DNA of 64,000 nt from Nocardioides litoris (lineage in GTDB: Bacteria; Actinomycetota; Actinomycetes; Propionibacteriales; Nocardioidaceae): the NCBI RefSeq assembly GCF_006346315.1, contig NZ_VDMR01000001.1:62001-126000 (forward strand), written 5' to 3'. Of this stretch, positions 43,735 to 51,940 are shown piece by piece. Positions within the stretch are counted from its first letter, which is position 1. Each line of letters opens with the position of its first letter. A program made the position numbers and the translations under genes. The notes under the pieces were generated by a model. That model did no database searches. It was not told where the DNA came from and saw nothing but the letters and a program-made list of their open reading frames with translations.

Positions 43735-46671
43735 GTGGAGGGGACGGTCCGGGTCGGCGTGCTCGGGCCCGTGGAGGTCACCGTCGACGGCCGGCCGGTG
43801 CCGCTGTCGCCCTCGCTGCGCACGGTCGTCGCCGCCCTGGCCGTCGAGGAGGGGCGGGTCGTCTCGGCCGACCAGCTCGTCGACCGCATCTGGGACGACG
43901 AGCAGCCGCGCGCGAGCGTGACCCTCCTCAGCTACGTCTCGCGGGTGCGCGCCCGCCTCGCCGCCGCGAGCGGCGACGACGACCTCGGGGTCGCGGTCCT
44001 GCGCACCCGGGCCCCGGGCTACCAGCTCGTGCTCGACGCGGGGGCGCTCGACGCCCAGCGGTTCCGCGGGCTGCTGCGCCGTGCCCGCACCGACCCCGAC
44101 CCGCACGCCGCCCGCGCCACGGTCGGCGAGGCGCTCGACCTCTGGCGCGGCCCGGCGTACGCCGACGTGCCGGCCGACTTCGCCCGGGCCGAGGGCGAGC
44201 GGCTGGGGGAGACCCTGCTGCAGGCCCGCGAGCTGGCGATCGAGCTCGACCTCGCGCTCGGCCGCCACCTGGCGGTCCTCGACGAACTGGCCGCGCTGGT
44301 GCACGACGAGCCGCTGCGCGAGGGGCTGTGGGCGTCGTACGCGCTGGCGCTCTACCGCAGCGGCCGGCAGGCCGACGCGCTCGCCGCCCTCGGCCGGGCC
44401 CGGTCGGAGCTGGCCGAGCACCTCGGGGTCGACCCCGGACCCGCGCTGCGCGCGCTGCAGGACCAGGTGCTGCGGCAGGACCCGACCCTCGACGCCCCGG
44501 CCGCCCCGCCCGTGGCCGCCGCGCCGACCTCCGCCAGCCTGCCCGCCGAGGTCGCCGGGTCGGGCTCGGCCGGCATCGGTCGCGCGGCCCTGGTCGTCCC
44601 GCCCACGAGCCTGGTCGGCCGCGAGGACGACCTGGCCGAGCTGGCCGACGTCGTCCGGTCGGGGGCACGGCTCCTCACGCTCACCGGCTTCGGCGGCGTG
44701 GGCAAGACCCGGCTCGCGAGCCGGCTCGCCGACCACCTCGCCGGGCCCGACGCCCCCGCGTCGCCGTTCCCCGACGGCGTCGTGCTGGTGCCGCTCGCCA
44801 CGACCCTCGACCCGGCGCTGGTGGTGCCGACCATCGCGCGCGCCCTCGGCCAGACCGCGCCCACCGGGCCGGACGGCGTACGCGTCCTGGCCGAGCAGCT
44901 CGCCGGACGCCGGCTGCTGCTCGTGCTCGACAACCTGGAGCACCTGCTCGACGCCGCGCCCGACGTCGCGGCCCTGGTGGCGGCGCTGCCGGGGCTGACC
45001 GTCGTCGCGACCAGCCGCGCGCCGCTGCGGGTCGGCGGGGAGCAGGAGTGGCCGGTACGGCCCCTCGCCGTGCCGGGCACGGCCGGGCGGGCCGTGGGGC
45101 TGGCCGAGGCGCAGGCGTCGTCGGCGGTCGAGCTGTTCGTGCAGCGCGCCCGGGCGGTCGCGCCCGGCTTCCGCCTCGACGCCGGCAATGCCGCGACGGT
45201 GGTCGAGATCGTGCGTCGCCTCGGGGGCATCCCCCTGGCCGTCGAGCTCGCCAGCGCCCGGCTCCGCATCCTCGGGCCCGAGGCCCTGCTCGAGCGGCTC
45301 GACTCCGCGCTCGGGTCCGGACCGCGCGACCTGCCCGAGCGGCAGCGCACGATGCGGGCCACGCTCGACTGGAGCTACCGGTTGCTCGACGGCGACGCCC
45401 AGCGCCTCTACCGCCGCCTCGCGGTCTTCTCGGGCGGCTGGACGCTCGACACCCTGCAGGTGCTCGAGGGGCCGGAGGTCCACTCGGCGCTGGAGACGCT
45501 GGTCGAGCACTCGCTCGTCACCACGAGCTGGGGCGGGCGGGACACCCGCTACGGCATGCTCGAGCCGGCCGCCCAGCACGCCCGCTCGCTCCTCGCCCAG
45601 GACGAGCTGGCCGAGGCCGCCACCGCGCACGCCGCCCACTTCGTCGAGCTCGCCGAGCGCGCCGGCCAGGGCCTGCTCGCCGCCGACCAGCTGGCGTGGC
45701 TGGAGGTCATCGACTTCGAGCACGCCAACCTGCTGCGGGCCCACGAGTGGTCACGCGGACCCGGCGACGGCGAGGTCGCGGGCCGGCTGGTGTGGGCGCT
45801 GTGGCTCTACTGGTGGTGGCGCAGCTTCACCACCGTCGGCCGCCGCGCGGTCGCCGCGGTGGTCGACGACCCGCGCCTGTCGCGGCCCGTCGCGGTGCGG
45901 GCGCGCCTGGCGGGGGCGGCGCTCGCCTACTCCCAGGGTGACCTCGACGTCGCCGAGGCCGAGTACGTCGCCGTGGTCGCCGCCGCCCGCGCCGACGGCG
46001 ACCTCGAGCCGCTGGCCAACTCGGTCGCCGGCCTCGGCATCGTGGCCATCGCCCGGGGCGACCTGGTCGGCACCGAGGCCCACCAGCGCGAGGCCATCGC
46101 GGTCGCCGAGGAGCTGGTCGCGACCGAGGAGGGCGCCACCGGCTACGGCCCGTGGATCCTCTCGCTCGGCCACTGCTGGCTCGGCACCGCCCTGCTCGGC
46201 ACCGGCCGGCACGAGGAGGCCCTGCACCACCTGCGGCGCGGTCTCGAGATCGCCCACGCCAGCGGCGACCGGCTCGCGGCCTACACGACGCTCTGGTACC
46301 TCGCGCACAGCGAGGCCGACCCCGCCGCCGCCCGCGCCCACCTGGTGGAGGGCCTGCGCCTCGCCGAGGGCGTCGGTGACCTGACCAACCTGTCCTACTT
46401 CCTCGACGCGCTCGTCGTCGTCGAGTCGGTCGGCGCCACGGCGTACGACGCCGCCGCGGCCGAGCGGCACGGTCGCCTGCTCGGGGCCGCCGCGGCCTTC
46501 CGCGACACCGAGGCCGCGCGCGCGATCAGCTACTACCAGCCCGACGACGAGGCCCGCGACCGTGCGGCCCAGCGGGCCCGGGCCGAGCTCGGTGACGAGG
46601 CCGACGACGCCGCCCGGGCCGCCGGTCGGTCGCTCACGATCGCCGAGGCGCTGCGGCTCGCGGTCGGCTGA
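43735..46671 (+). CDS. AfsR/SARP-type regulator with BTAD and NB-ARC domains
   Basis: A 978-residue signal-transduction regulator. Residues 1-95 form an OmpR-type winged helix (VGVLGPVEVTVDGRPV), about 100-250 the BTAD bacterial activation domain, and from 318 the NB-ARC ATPase with P-loop GFGGVGKT and LLLVLDNLEHLL (Walker B). About 640-978 is a helical TPR-like repeat region. Such STAND regulators control secondary metabolism or stress genes. No clear target lies next door, so the carotenoid or PKS clusters 22 kb away are only possible targets. The transcript looks leaderless. Confidence 0.9.
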   Translation: MEGTVRVGVLGPVEVTVDGRPVPLSPSLRTVVAALAVEEGRVVSADQLVDRIWDDEQPRASVTLLSYVSRVRARLAAASGDDDLGVAVLRTRAPGYQLVLDAGALDAQRFRGLLRRARTDPDPHAARATVGEALDLWRGPAYADVPADFARAEGERLGETLLQARELAIELDLALGRHLAVLDELAALVHDEPLREGLWASYALALYRSGRQADALAALGRARSELAEHLGVDPGPALRALQDQVLRQDPTLDAPAAPPVAAAPTSASLPAEVAGSGSAGIGRAALVVPPTSLVGREDDLAELADVVRSGARLLTLTGFGGVGKTRLASRLADHLAGPDAPASPFPDGVVLVPLATTLDPALVVPTIARALGQTAPTGPDGVRVLAEQLAGRRLLLVLDNLEHLLDAAPDVAALVAALPGLTVVATSRAPLRVGGEQEWPVRPLAVPGTAGRAVGLAEAQASSAVELFVQRARAVAPGFRLDAGNAATVVEIVRRLGGIPLAVELASARLRILGPEALLERLDSALGSGPRDLPERQRTMRATLDWSYRLLDGDAQRLYRRLAVFSGGWTLDTLQVLEGPEVHSALETLVEHSLVTTSWGGRDTRYGMLEPAAQHARSLLAQDELAEAATAHAAHFVELAERAGQGLLAADQLAWLEVIDFEHANLLRAHEWSRGPGDGEVAGRLVWALWLYWWWRSFTTVGRRAVAAVVDDPRLSRPVAVRARLAGAALAYSQGDLDVAEAEYVAVVAAARADGDLEPLANSVAGLGIVAIARGDLVGTEAHQREAIAVAEELVATEEGATGYGPWILSLGHCWLGTALLGTGRHEEALHHLRRGLEIAHASGDRLAAYTTLWYLAHSEADPAAARAHLVEGLRLAEGVGDLTNLSYFLDALVVVESVGATAYDAAAAERHGRLLGAAAAFRDTEAARAISYYQPDDEARDRAAQRARAELGDEADDAARAAGRSLTIAEALRLAVG

Positions 46672-46836
46672 CGGGTCCGGGTCGGCGGCCGGCTCGGCTC
46701 GACGCGGTCGCCCGCCCGGCGGCCCCTGGCCCTCCGGTGGCTGAGGTGCGAGCGCAGCGAGCCCAGGGGTGCGGCCAGGGCGCGACGGCCCCGGTGGCGA
46801 CGAGGCGGAGTGATCGGGGCATCGCGGACCCTTGCC

Positions 46837-46852
46837 TTGCAAGCGCTGACAA
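46837..46852. promoter_or_regulatory. Imperfect LacI-like dyad TTGNNAGCGCTNNCAA
   Basis: TTGCAAGCGCTGACAA has symmetric TTG/CAA ends and a palindromic AGCGCT centre with CpG in the middle, the usual LacI/PurR-type architecture. It lies about 140 nt before the SOS-preceded small gene; its target is unclear. Confidence 0.3.
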
Positions 46853-46955
46853 CAGCGGTGTGTGACCACGGTCACCTTGGGGCGTCAAGAGCGGTGGCGG
46901 TGCTGTGAACGCTCGCAGACCGCCGGTCGAGCACTCGCCTGGTGACATCGCGCTG

Positions 46956-46971
46956 TCGAACATGTGTTCGA
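46956..46971. promoter_or_regulatory. SOS (LexA) box
   Basis: TCGAACATGTGTTCGA contains both perfect half sites TCGAAC-N4-GTTCGA of the actinobacterial/Bacillus-type LexA box. It ends 19 nt before the ATG at 46991, so it should overlap the promoter of the small protein gene. Confidence 0.8.
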
Positions 46972-46990
46972 TGTGGGGCACGATGGGTCC

Positions 46991-47242
46991 ATGCCCAGCC
47001 CGATGCCAGCACCCCGCGATCGCAGCACCGTCCACATCGCCCCCCGGCCACCGATCCCGTGCGAGGTCCACGTCACCAGCGGTGCTGCCCCGGACGGGTG
47101 GTACGACGCCGAGCTCCTGGAGTGGATCAGCTACCCCTCGACGGGCTGGGTCGGCATGGTGCGCTACCGGACCGGTCCGAGCGGCGGCTACGTCGGGTGC
47201 TTCTCCCCCGCGGACATCCGGAGGATCGAGCCGCCGGCGTAG
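46991..47242 (+). CDS. Small protein under a predicted LexA box
   Basis: An 83-residue soluble protein. A Pro-rich N terminus is followed by a compact beta-rich domain (GWYDAELLEWI, GWVGMVRYRT, GYVGCFSPADIRRIE) that looks like an SH3-like barrel. Codon third positions support coding from the ATG at 46991. The perfect SOS box upstream predicts DNA-damage induction. No catalytic motif is visible and I do not recognise a named family. It stands alone, facing the convergent DUF7002-like gene. Confidence 0.65.
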   Translation: MPSPMPAPRDRSTVHIAPRPPIPCEVHVTSGAAPDGWYDAELLEWISYPSTGWVGMVRYRTGPSGGYVGCFSPADIRRIEPPA

Positions 47243-47280
47243 TCCGGGGCCGGGTGCCCGCCGCCCCTCCCACCCGCACC

Positions 47281-47910
47281 TCAGCCGACGTCCTCGACCT
47301 CCACGACCAGGTCGAGGGCGTCGGCGACGGGGCCGAGGACGGTGACCTCGGCGAGCGCGCCGGCGGCGCCGTGGCGGCGGCGCAGCTCGTCGTAGGGGTA
47401 GTCCGCCACGGGCTGCCACACGTCGTGGCCGCGGACCGGGTGGGTGGGGTACATGATCGCGCCGGAGTTGAGTCGGCACAGGCCGACGCGGTCGCCGTGC
47501 CGCTCCAGCAGCCGGGCGGTGTCGAGGTGGAGCACGAGCTGGGGGAGGTCGCGGTAGGCCCGGGCGCCGCGGAGGCGGGCGAGGCGGGCGGGGGTGGCCC
47601 AGCAGAAGACCCGGCCGTTGACGGCCGCGAGGAACTGCGCGACCGAGCTGTGCGGGGCGATGCGCTCGGCCAGGTACTTCATCGGACGCTGGTCACGCAG
47701 CAGGGCCGGCGGCTCGCCGGGTGCCTCGAGGAGCGCGGGGGAGCGGCGGGGCGACTCGAGCAGGTCGCGGCGGCGCGCCCCGGTCACGCCGTGCAGGGCG
47801 ACCAGGTCGGCGGCGGGCAGCAGGCCGTGCCGCTCGATCGACGGCCAGGCCAGGGCGGGGGCGACGTGGAAGACCCGCGGGTGCCGGCGTACCAGCTCCT
47901 CTGGTTCCAC
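47281..47910 (-). CDS. DUF7002-like protein
   Basis: A 209-residue protein. RVFHVAPALAWPSIERHGLL at the N terminus, the central FLAAVNGRVFCWATPARLARL, LVLHLDTARLL and CRLNSGAIMYPTHPVRG match the pattern of DUF7002 proteins. The FHVA...HGLL opening recalls ADP-ribosyltransferase-like folds, but no catalytic assignment is possible. It converges on the small SOS-linked gene with 38 nt between stops. Confidence 0.55.
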   Translation of the reverse strand: MEPEELVRRHPRVFHVAPALAWPSIERHGLLPAADLVALHGVTGARRRDLLESPRRSPALLEAPGEPPALLRDQRPMKYLAERIAPHSSVAQFLAAVNGRVFCWATPARLARLRGARAYRDLPQLVLHLDTARLLERHGDRVGLCRLNSGAIMYPTHPVRGHDVWQPVADYPYDELRRRHGAAGALAEVTVLGPVADALDLVVEVEDVG

Positions 47911-47969
47911 GCTCCCATCGTGCCGGGGTCCCGGCGCGGCCGCCCACCCGGCTCACCCGGCTGACGCAC

Positions 47970-49313
47970 TCAACGCTCGCAGCCCACCCGGCGCTCGGCG
48001 CGGCAGAGGTCGGAGCCGCGGCCTCCGGCGGCGGAGTCGCGCCCGGGGCCGCCGAGCAGCACGTCGTCGCGCAGCGAGCCGACGAGGACGTCGGCGCCCG
48101 GGCCGCCGCGCAGGGTGCCGCGGCGGCGGCAGTCGGGGAGCAGCTCGTCGTCGGTGGCGGGCACGATCTCGAGGGCGTCGGCACCACCGAGCCCGGCGGC
48201 GTCGATGGAGCACGCGACGACGCGCAGCGAGTTCGGCTGGTCGGTGCCGCGGAACCGGGCGTCCCCGCTCACGACCAGGCCGAGGTCGGCGAAGGACCTC
48301 GTCACGGCCGAGGCGGAGCCGACGCGGGCGCGACCGAGGCCCAGGTCGACGTCGGCGTCGCCGGCGCCGCGCAGGTCGAGCCGGTCGCGGCCGGGGCCGG
48401 CGGCCAGCCGTGCGCCCCGGACCGGCGCGAGCATCCGCACGGCGTCGCGCCCGGGCCCCAGGTCGGCCTCCAGGGACGCGGGCCGGTCGACGACCAGCGA
48501 CTCGGCCGCCCCGGACCCGCGGAAGGTGACGGATCCGGAGGCGGCCGAGAGGTCGAACCCCTCGAGCCCGCCGAACCGCCACCAGCGGGCGCCGGCTCGG
48601 GTGGCGACGCCCCGGCCGTTGTCGACGACGACCGGCTGCGACGGCCGCACCGCGCTGCTGCGCGGACCCCACGCCACCACCTCGTCGCGGCCTGCGCCGC
48701 CCTGCAGCCAGGCGCCCGTGCCCGCCCGGCGCGCGGCCACGAAGACCCGGTCGTCCCCGTCGCCCAGGCGTGCGGTGTCGCGCATCGTCGCGCCCCCGAC
48801 CTGCACCGCGTCGTCACCGCCGCGGGTCTCGACCACGTCGCGGCCGGCGTCACGGTCCGGGCTCGTGCCGCCCGCCTCGACGGTGCCGGTGCCGACCTGG
48901 TCGCCGCCGGGCCCGCCGACGAAGGTGTCGGCTCCGCGGCCCAGGACGGCGCGGACCCCGCGTGCCTCGGTCGAGGTGACGACGACCCGGTCGGCTCCGT
49001 CCCCGGTGCGCACCACCGGGGCGAGGTCGGCGGGGTGGACGTCGACGCAGACGAGGTCGTCGCCGCCGTAGGTCTGCACCGAGCGTGCCCCGCCGCTGAC
49101 GACCACGTCGGGTCCGGGTGTCCCGCGCAGCAGCCCCTGGCCGGGCTCGCCGATGACGGTGGCCGGCCGTCCTTCGCAGGTGGCTGCGGCCGCCGCGGCT
49201 CCCGGGGCCGGGGGCGCCGCGGTGGCCGGGGCGCCCGAGAGCACCGACAGCACCGGGAGGACGAGGGGGACCGCGAGCAGTGCGGTCCGCAGGGCTGGGG
49301 CGGGGTGGGGCAT
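47970..49313 (-). CDS. Secreted RTX-like calcium-binding repeat protein
   Basis: A 447-residue protein with a Sec signal (LRTALLAVPLVLPVLSVLSG, then APATAA). Glycine/aspartate-rich repeats follow, such as GGDDLVCVD, GDGADRVVV, GRGADTFVGGPGGDQV and the C-terminal GGPGADVLVG...GGPGRDSAAGGRGSDLC. These resemble hemolysin-type nonapeptides, although many are degenerate, which suggests a beta-roll with only some Ca sites. Cysteines near both ends may form disulfides. It probably acts outside the cell; no enzymatic domain is visible. Confidence 0.8.
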   Translation of the reverse strand: MPHPAPALRTALLAVPLVLPVLSVLSGAPATAAPPAPGAAAAAATCEGRPATVIGEPGQGLLRGTPGPDVVVSGGARSVQTYGGDDLVCVDVHPADLAPVVRTGDGADRVVVTSTEARGVRAVLGRGADTFVGGPGGDQVGTGTVEAGGTSPDRDAGRDVVETRGGDDAVQVGGATMRDTARLGDGDDRVFVAARRAGTGAWLQGGAGRDEVVAWGPRSSAVRPSQPVVVDNGRGVATRAGARWWRFGGLEGFDLSAASGSVTFRGSGAAESLVVDRPASLEADLGPGRDAVRMLAPVRGARLAAGPGRDRLDLRGAGDADVDLGLGRARVGSASAVTRSFADLGLVVSGDARFRGTDQPNSLRVVACSIDAAGLGGADALEIVPATDDELLPDCRRRGTLRGGPGADVLVGSLRDDVLLGGPGRDSAAGGRGSDLCRAERRVGCER

Positions 49314-49394
49314 GGGGGTCCCTTCCGAGGGCGCGTCCCGAGCGACGCGCAGGACGGCGAACCTACCCCGATCGTCCGGCGCCGCCCGGCGACC

Positions 49395-49408
49395 TGTGAG
49401 CGCTCACC
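49395..49408. promoter_or_regulatory. LacI-type operator, palindrome GTGAGCGCTCAC
   Basis: TGTGAGCGCTCACC contains a perfect 12-bp palindrome (49396-49407) with the CpG centre of LacI-family sites. It lies between the divergent RTX-like gene and the Ig-like remnant / LacI gene, and resembles the sites at 50890, 52608 and 52653. Confidence 0.55.
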
Positions 49409-49479
49409 GGCCCCAGAAAGGCCGCCGGGAGAGCACATCCGCGATCCGTCGACCCCGTCTACGTGAGCTCCGACATCCC

Positions 49480-49776
49480 ATGTCTGTCGTTCCAGGGCGA
49501 CGTCCAGCTCGAAGGAGCGCCCTGCGCCGTCCCGCCCCCCGACCCGCCTCGGTCCGGGTGCTGGCCGCCACCGGCCGCCCGGCCGGCGTGGTCCGACTCG
49601 TCGAGCGGGGCCGGGTGCTCGCCGCCGGCCGCCTCGACGCCCGGGGCCGGGCGTCCCTGCGGGTGCCCGCCCGCCGTCTCGGGCTCGGCCGCGCCGTCCT
49701 CGTGGTCCGGTACGCCGGCAGCGCGACGCACCGGCCGGACCAGGACACCCTGCGCGTGCGCGTGCGGCGGGGGTGA
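49480..49776 (+). pseudogene. Ig-like domain remnant of a surface protein
   Basis: From about 49516 to the stop, codons have the high G/C third positions of real genes. The product (VRLVERGRVLAAGRLD, VLVVRYAGSATHRPDQDTL) looks like one bacterial Ig-like domain with its C-terminal strand. The first dozen codons after the ATG have poor third-position bias and encode an Arg-rich stretch. There is no signal peptide. This looks like the 3' end of a larger secreted protein whose front was lost, though a short independent gene cannot be excluded. Confidence 0.4.
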
Positions 49777-49832
49777 GGTCTCCCGGCTCGCCCGGGCACC
49801 CCCGGGAGCGCGGCTGTCGCAAGAGGCGTCCC

Positions 49833-49838
49833 TACGAT
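49833..49838 (+). promoter_or_regulatory. Candidate -10 (TACGAT) of the first LacI gene
   Basis: TACGAT ends 6 nt before the ATG at 49845 and no Shine-Dalgarno site is visible, so a leaderless transcript is likely. Confidence 0.4.
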
Positions 49839-49844
49839 GCGCAC

Positions 49845-50876
49845 ATGACCCGGGCCACACCGCGCACGCGAGGGCGCAGCCCCTCCATGGCCGACGTGGC
49901 GGCCCGGGCCGGCGTGTCCCACCAGACCGTGAGCCGGGTGCTCAACCAGTCGCCCCTGGTGCGCGACGACACCCGGGCCCGGGTGCTGGAGGCGATCCGG
50001 GAGATGGGCTACCGCCGCAACAGCGCGGCCCGGCAGCTGGCCACCAACCGCTCCGGGCGCATCGGGGTCGTGGCCACCCAGCTGCGGCTCTACGGGCCGA
50101 CCATGGTCGCCAGCTCGGTGCAGCAGGCCGGCCACGACGCGGGCTACGAGGTGGCGCTGGTCGCGCTGGCCGACTACGACGACGGCGCGCTGCCGGCCGC
50201 GGTCGACCGGCTGCTCGACCAGGCCGTGGAGGCGCTGGTCGTGGCGGTCACCCACCGCGACGCCGCCGCCCAGGTGCAGGCCCTCTCCCCGCCGGTCCCG
50301 GTGGTGGTCGTGCAGGGCCTGGCCGGCGGCGAGCAGCACGCGGCCGGCATCGACCAGGTCGCCGGTGCCGTCACCGCGACCGAGCACCTCCTCGACCTCG
50401 GCCACCGCCACGTCGCCCACCTGACCGGCCCCCGCGACTGGGTCGAGGCCGACCAGCGCCGCGACGGCTGGCGCCGCGCCCACGAGGCCCGCGGGCTGCT
50501 GCCGGGGCCCGAGCTCAGCGGCGACTGGTCACCGGCGAGCGGTCACGCCGCCGGGCTGAAGATCGCCGACGACCCCGACGTCACCGCGGTCTTCGTGGCC
50601 AACGACGCCATGGCGCTCGGCGTCATGCAGGCCCTGCACGAGCGCGGTCGCCGGGTGCCCGACGACGTCAGCGTGGTCGGCTTCGACGACGTGCCCGAGG
50701 CCGCGTTCTACTGGCCGGCGCTGACCACCGTCACCCAGGACTTCGCGGCGCTGGGGCGCCAGGCCCTCGCGGTGACGCTGCGGGTGCTCGGTGGCGACGA
50801 GGACGGCACGGCGGCCCCGCTGCTGCCCGAGCTCGCGGTCCGGGCCTCGACCGCGGCCCCGCGCTCCGGTGCCTGA
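49845..50876 (+). CDS. LacI family transcriptional regulator (first copy)
   Basis: A 343-residue repressor. The helix-turn-helix reads MADVAARAGVSHQTVSRVLN, the hinge helix NSAARQLATNRSG. The C-terminal periplasmic-binding-like sensor has IGVVATQLRLYGPTM and SVVGFDDVPEAAFYWPALTTV. It shares the recognition helix VSHQTVSRV with the second LacI at 57707, so both may bind the same operators. It sits just before galM, with the site at 50890-50903 between them. The inducer is probably a pentose or furanose from this locus. Confidence 0.9.
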   Translation: MTRATPRTRGRSPSMADVAARAGVSHQTVSRVLNQSPLVRDDTRARVLEAIREMGYRRNSAARQLATNRSGRIGVVATQLRLYGPTMVASSVQQAGHDAGYEVALVALADYDDGALPAAVDRLLDQAVEALVVAVTHRDAAAQVQALSPPVPVVVVQGLAGGEQHAAGIDQVAGAVTATEHLLDLGHRHVAHLTGPRDWVEADQRRDGWRRAHEARGLLPGPELSGDWSPASGHAAGLKIADDPDVTAVFVANDAMALGVMQALHERGRRVPDDVSVVGFDDVPEAAFYWPALTTVTQDFAALGRQALAVTLRVLGGDEDGTAAPLLPELAVRASTAAPRSGA

Positions 50877-50889
50877 CCGGCCCGCGCGC

Positions 50890-50903
50890 TGTTAGCGTTC
50901 ACA
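50890..50903. promoter_or_regulatory. LacI-type operator before galM (TGTTAGCGTTCACA)
   Basis: The same 14-mer recurs at 52653-52666. It contains a possible -10, TAGCGT (50893-50898), and ends 2 nt before the galM GTG, so bound repressor would block initiation of a leaderless mRNA. Confidence 0.6.
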
Positions 50904-50905
50904 GC

Positions 50906-51940
50906 GTGACCGACTCCGACGCCGCCGTGCACGCTCACCCCGCCTGGACCATCGGGGCGGCCCCCGGGCCGGTGCTCACCGTCCTCGAGCACGGCGCGAC
51001 CGTTCACCGGCTGGAGGTCACCGGGGGCGACGGCACCCGACGCAACGTCGTGCTCGGCCACGCCACGCCCCAGGACTACCTCGACGCCGGACTGTTCATC
51101 GGCGGCACGATCGGGCGCTACGCCAACCGGATCGCGGGCGGTGCCTTCGAGCTCGACGGCCGGGCGGTGCAGGTCGGCACGTCCGACCGCGGCAACCACC
51201 TGCACGGCGGCCCCGACGGCTTCGACCGCCGCCCCTGGACCCTGGTCGAGCACGGCGACGGTCGCCTGGTGCTGCGGATCACCAGCCCCGACGGCGACCA
51301 GGGGTTCCCCGGCGAGGTCACCGCGACCGTCACCTTCGAGGTCGACGCGACCAGCGTGCGCCAGACCTTCGAGGCCACCACCGACGCGCCGACGGTGGTC
51401 AACCTGACCAGCCACGCCTACCTCAACCTGGCCGGCGACGGCTCCGGCACGGTCGACGGCCACCGGCTGCGCGTGGCGGCCTCCCGCTTCACGCCGGTCG
51501 ACGAGACCGGCATCCCGCTGGGCGACCACGAGCCGGTCGACGGCACGCCGTTCGACCTGCGCGAGGGCCCGGCGCTCGGTCCGGTCGTGCGCGCCGACCA
51601 CCCGCAGGTGCGCCTCGGGCCCGGCCTGGACCACAACCTGGTGCTCGACGGTGAGGGCTGGCGCGAGGTGGCCTGGCTCGACGAGCCCACGACCCGCACC
51701 CGGATGGTGCTCTCGACCGACCAGCCCGGCCTGCAGGTCTACACCGGCAACTTCCTCGACGGCACCCGGCGCTCGCGGGAGGGCGTGGCCTACCGCCAGG
51801 GCGACGGCCTGGCCCTGGAGCCCCAGCTCGCGCCCGACACGCCCCGCCGCAGCGGCCCCGGCTGGCCGAGCGCGGTGCTGCGGCCCGGCGAGACCTACCG
51901 CGCGCAGTTGGCCTGGAGGTTCGAGCTGCTCGAGGGGTAG
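50906..51940 (+). CDS. galM: Aldose 1-epimerase
   Basis: A 344-residue mutarotase. It has the family motifs GLFIGGTIGRYANRIAGG, NHLHGGPDGFDRRPW, the catalytic His in VVNLTSHAYLNLAG and the catalytic Glu in GLALEPQLAPDTP. It interconverts sugar anomers. In this locus it would speed ring opening or the furanose-pyranose equilibrium of sugars brought in by the adjacent importer. The GTG start lies directly behind a LacI-type operator. Its 3' end overlaps the convergent XRE gene by 46 nt. Confidence 0.9.
   Translation: MTDSDAAVHAHPAWTIGAAPGPVLTVLEHGATVHRLEVTGGDGTRRNVVLGHATPQDYLDAGLFIGGTIGRYANRIAGGAFELDGRAVQVGTSDRGNHLHGGPDGFDRRPWTLVEHGDGRLVLRITSPDGDQGFPGEVTATVTFEVDATSVRQTFEATTDAPTVVNLTSHAYLNLAGDGSGTVDGHRLRVAASRFTPVDETGIPLGDHEPVDGTPFDLREGPALGPVVRADHPQVRLGPGLDHNLVLDGEGWREVAWLDEPTTRTRMVLSTDQPGLQVYTGNFLDGTRRSREGVAYRQGDGLALEPQLAPDTPRRSGPGWPSAVLRPGETYRAQLAWRFELLEG

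Larger units (their letters stand above)
46672..46990. other. 319-nt intergenic region with two dyads
   Basis: No coding stretch of normal codon use is seen. It holds an imperfect palindrome around GGTGCGAGCGCAGCGAGCC (about 46744-46764), the LacI-like dyad at 46837-46852 and the SOS box at 46956-46971. Base composition is less GC-rich than the neighbours from about 46830 onward. Confidence 0.6.

Noticed and set aside
43477-46875. Minus-strand open frames opposite the BTAD/NB-ARC regulator
   Set aside because: Composition and lack of motifs mark them as shadows; the plus strand has a complete multi-domain protein.
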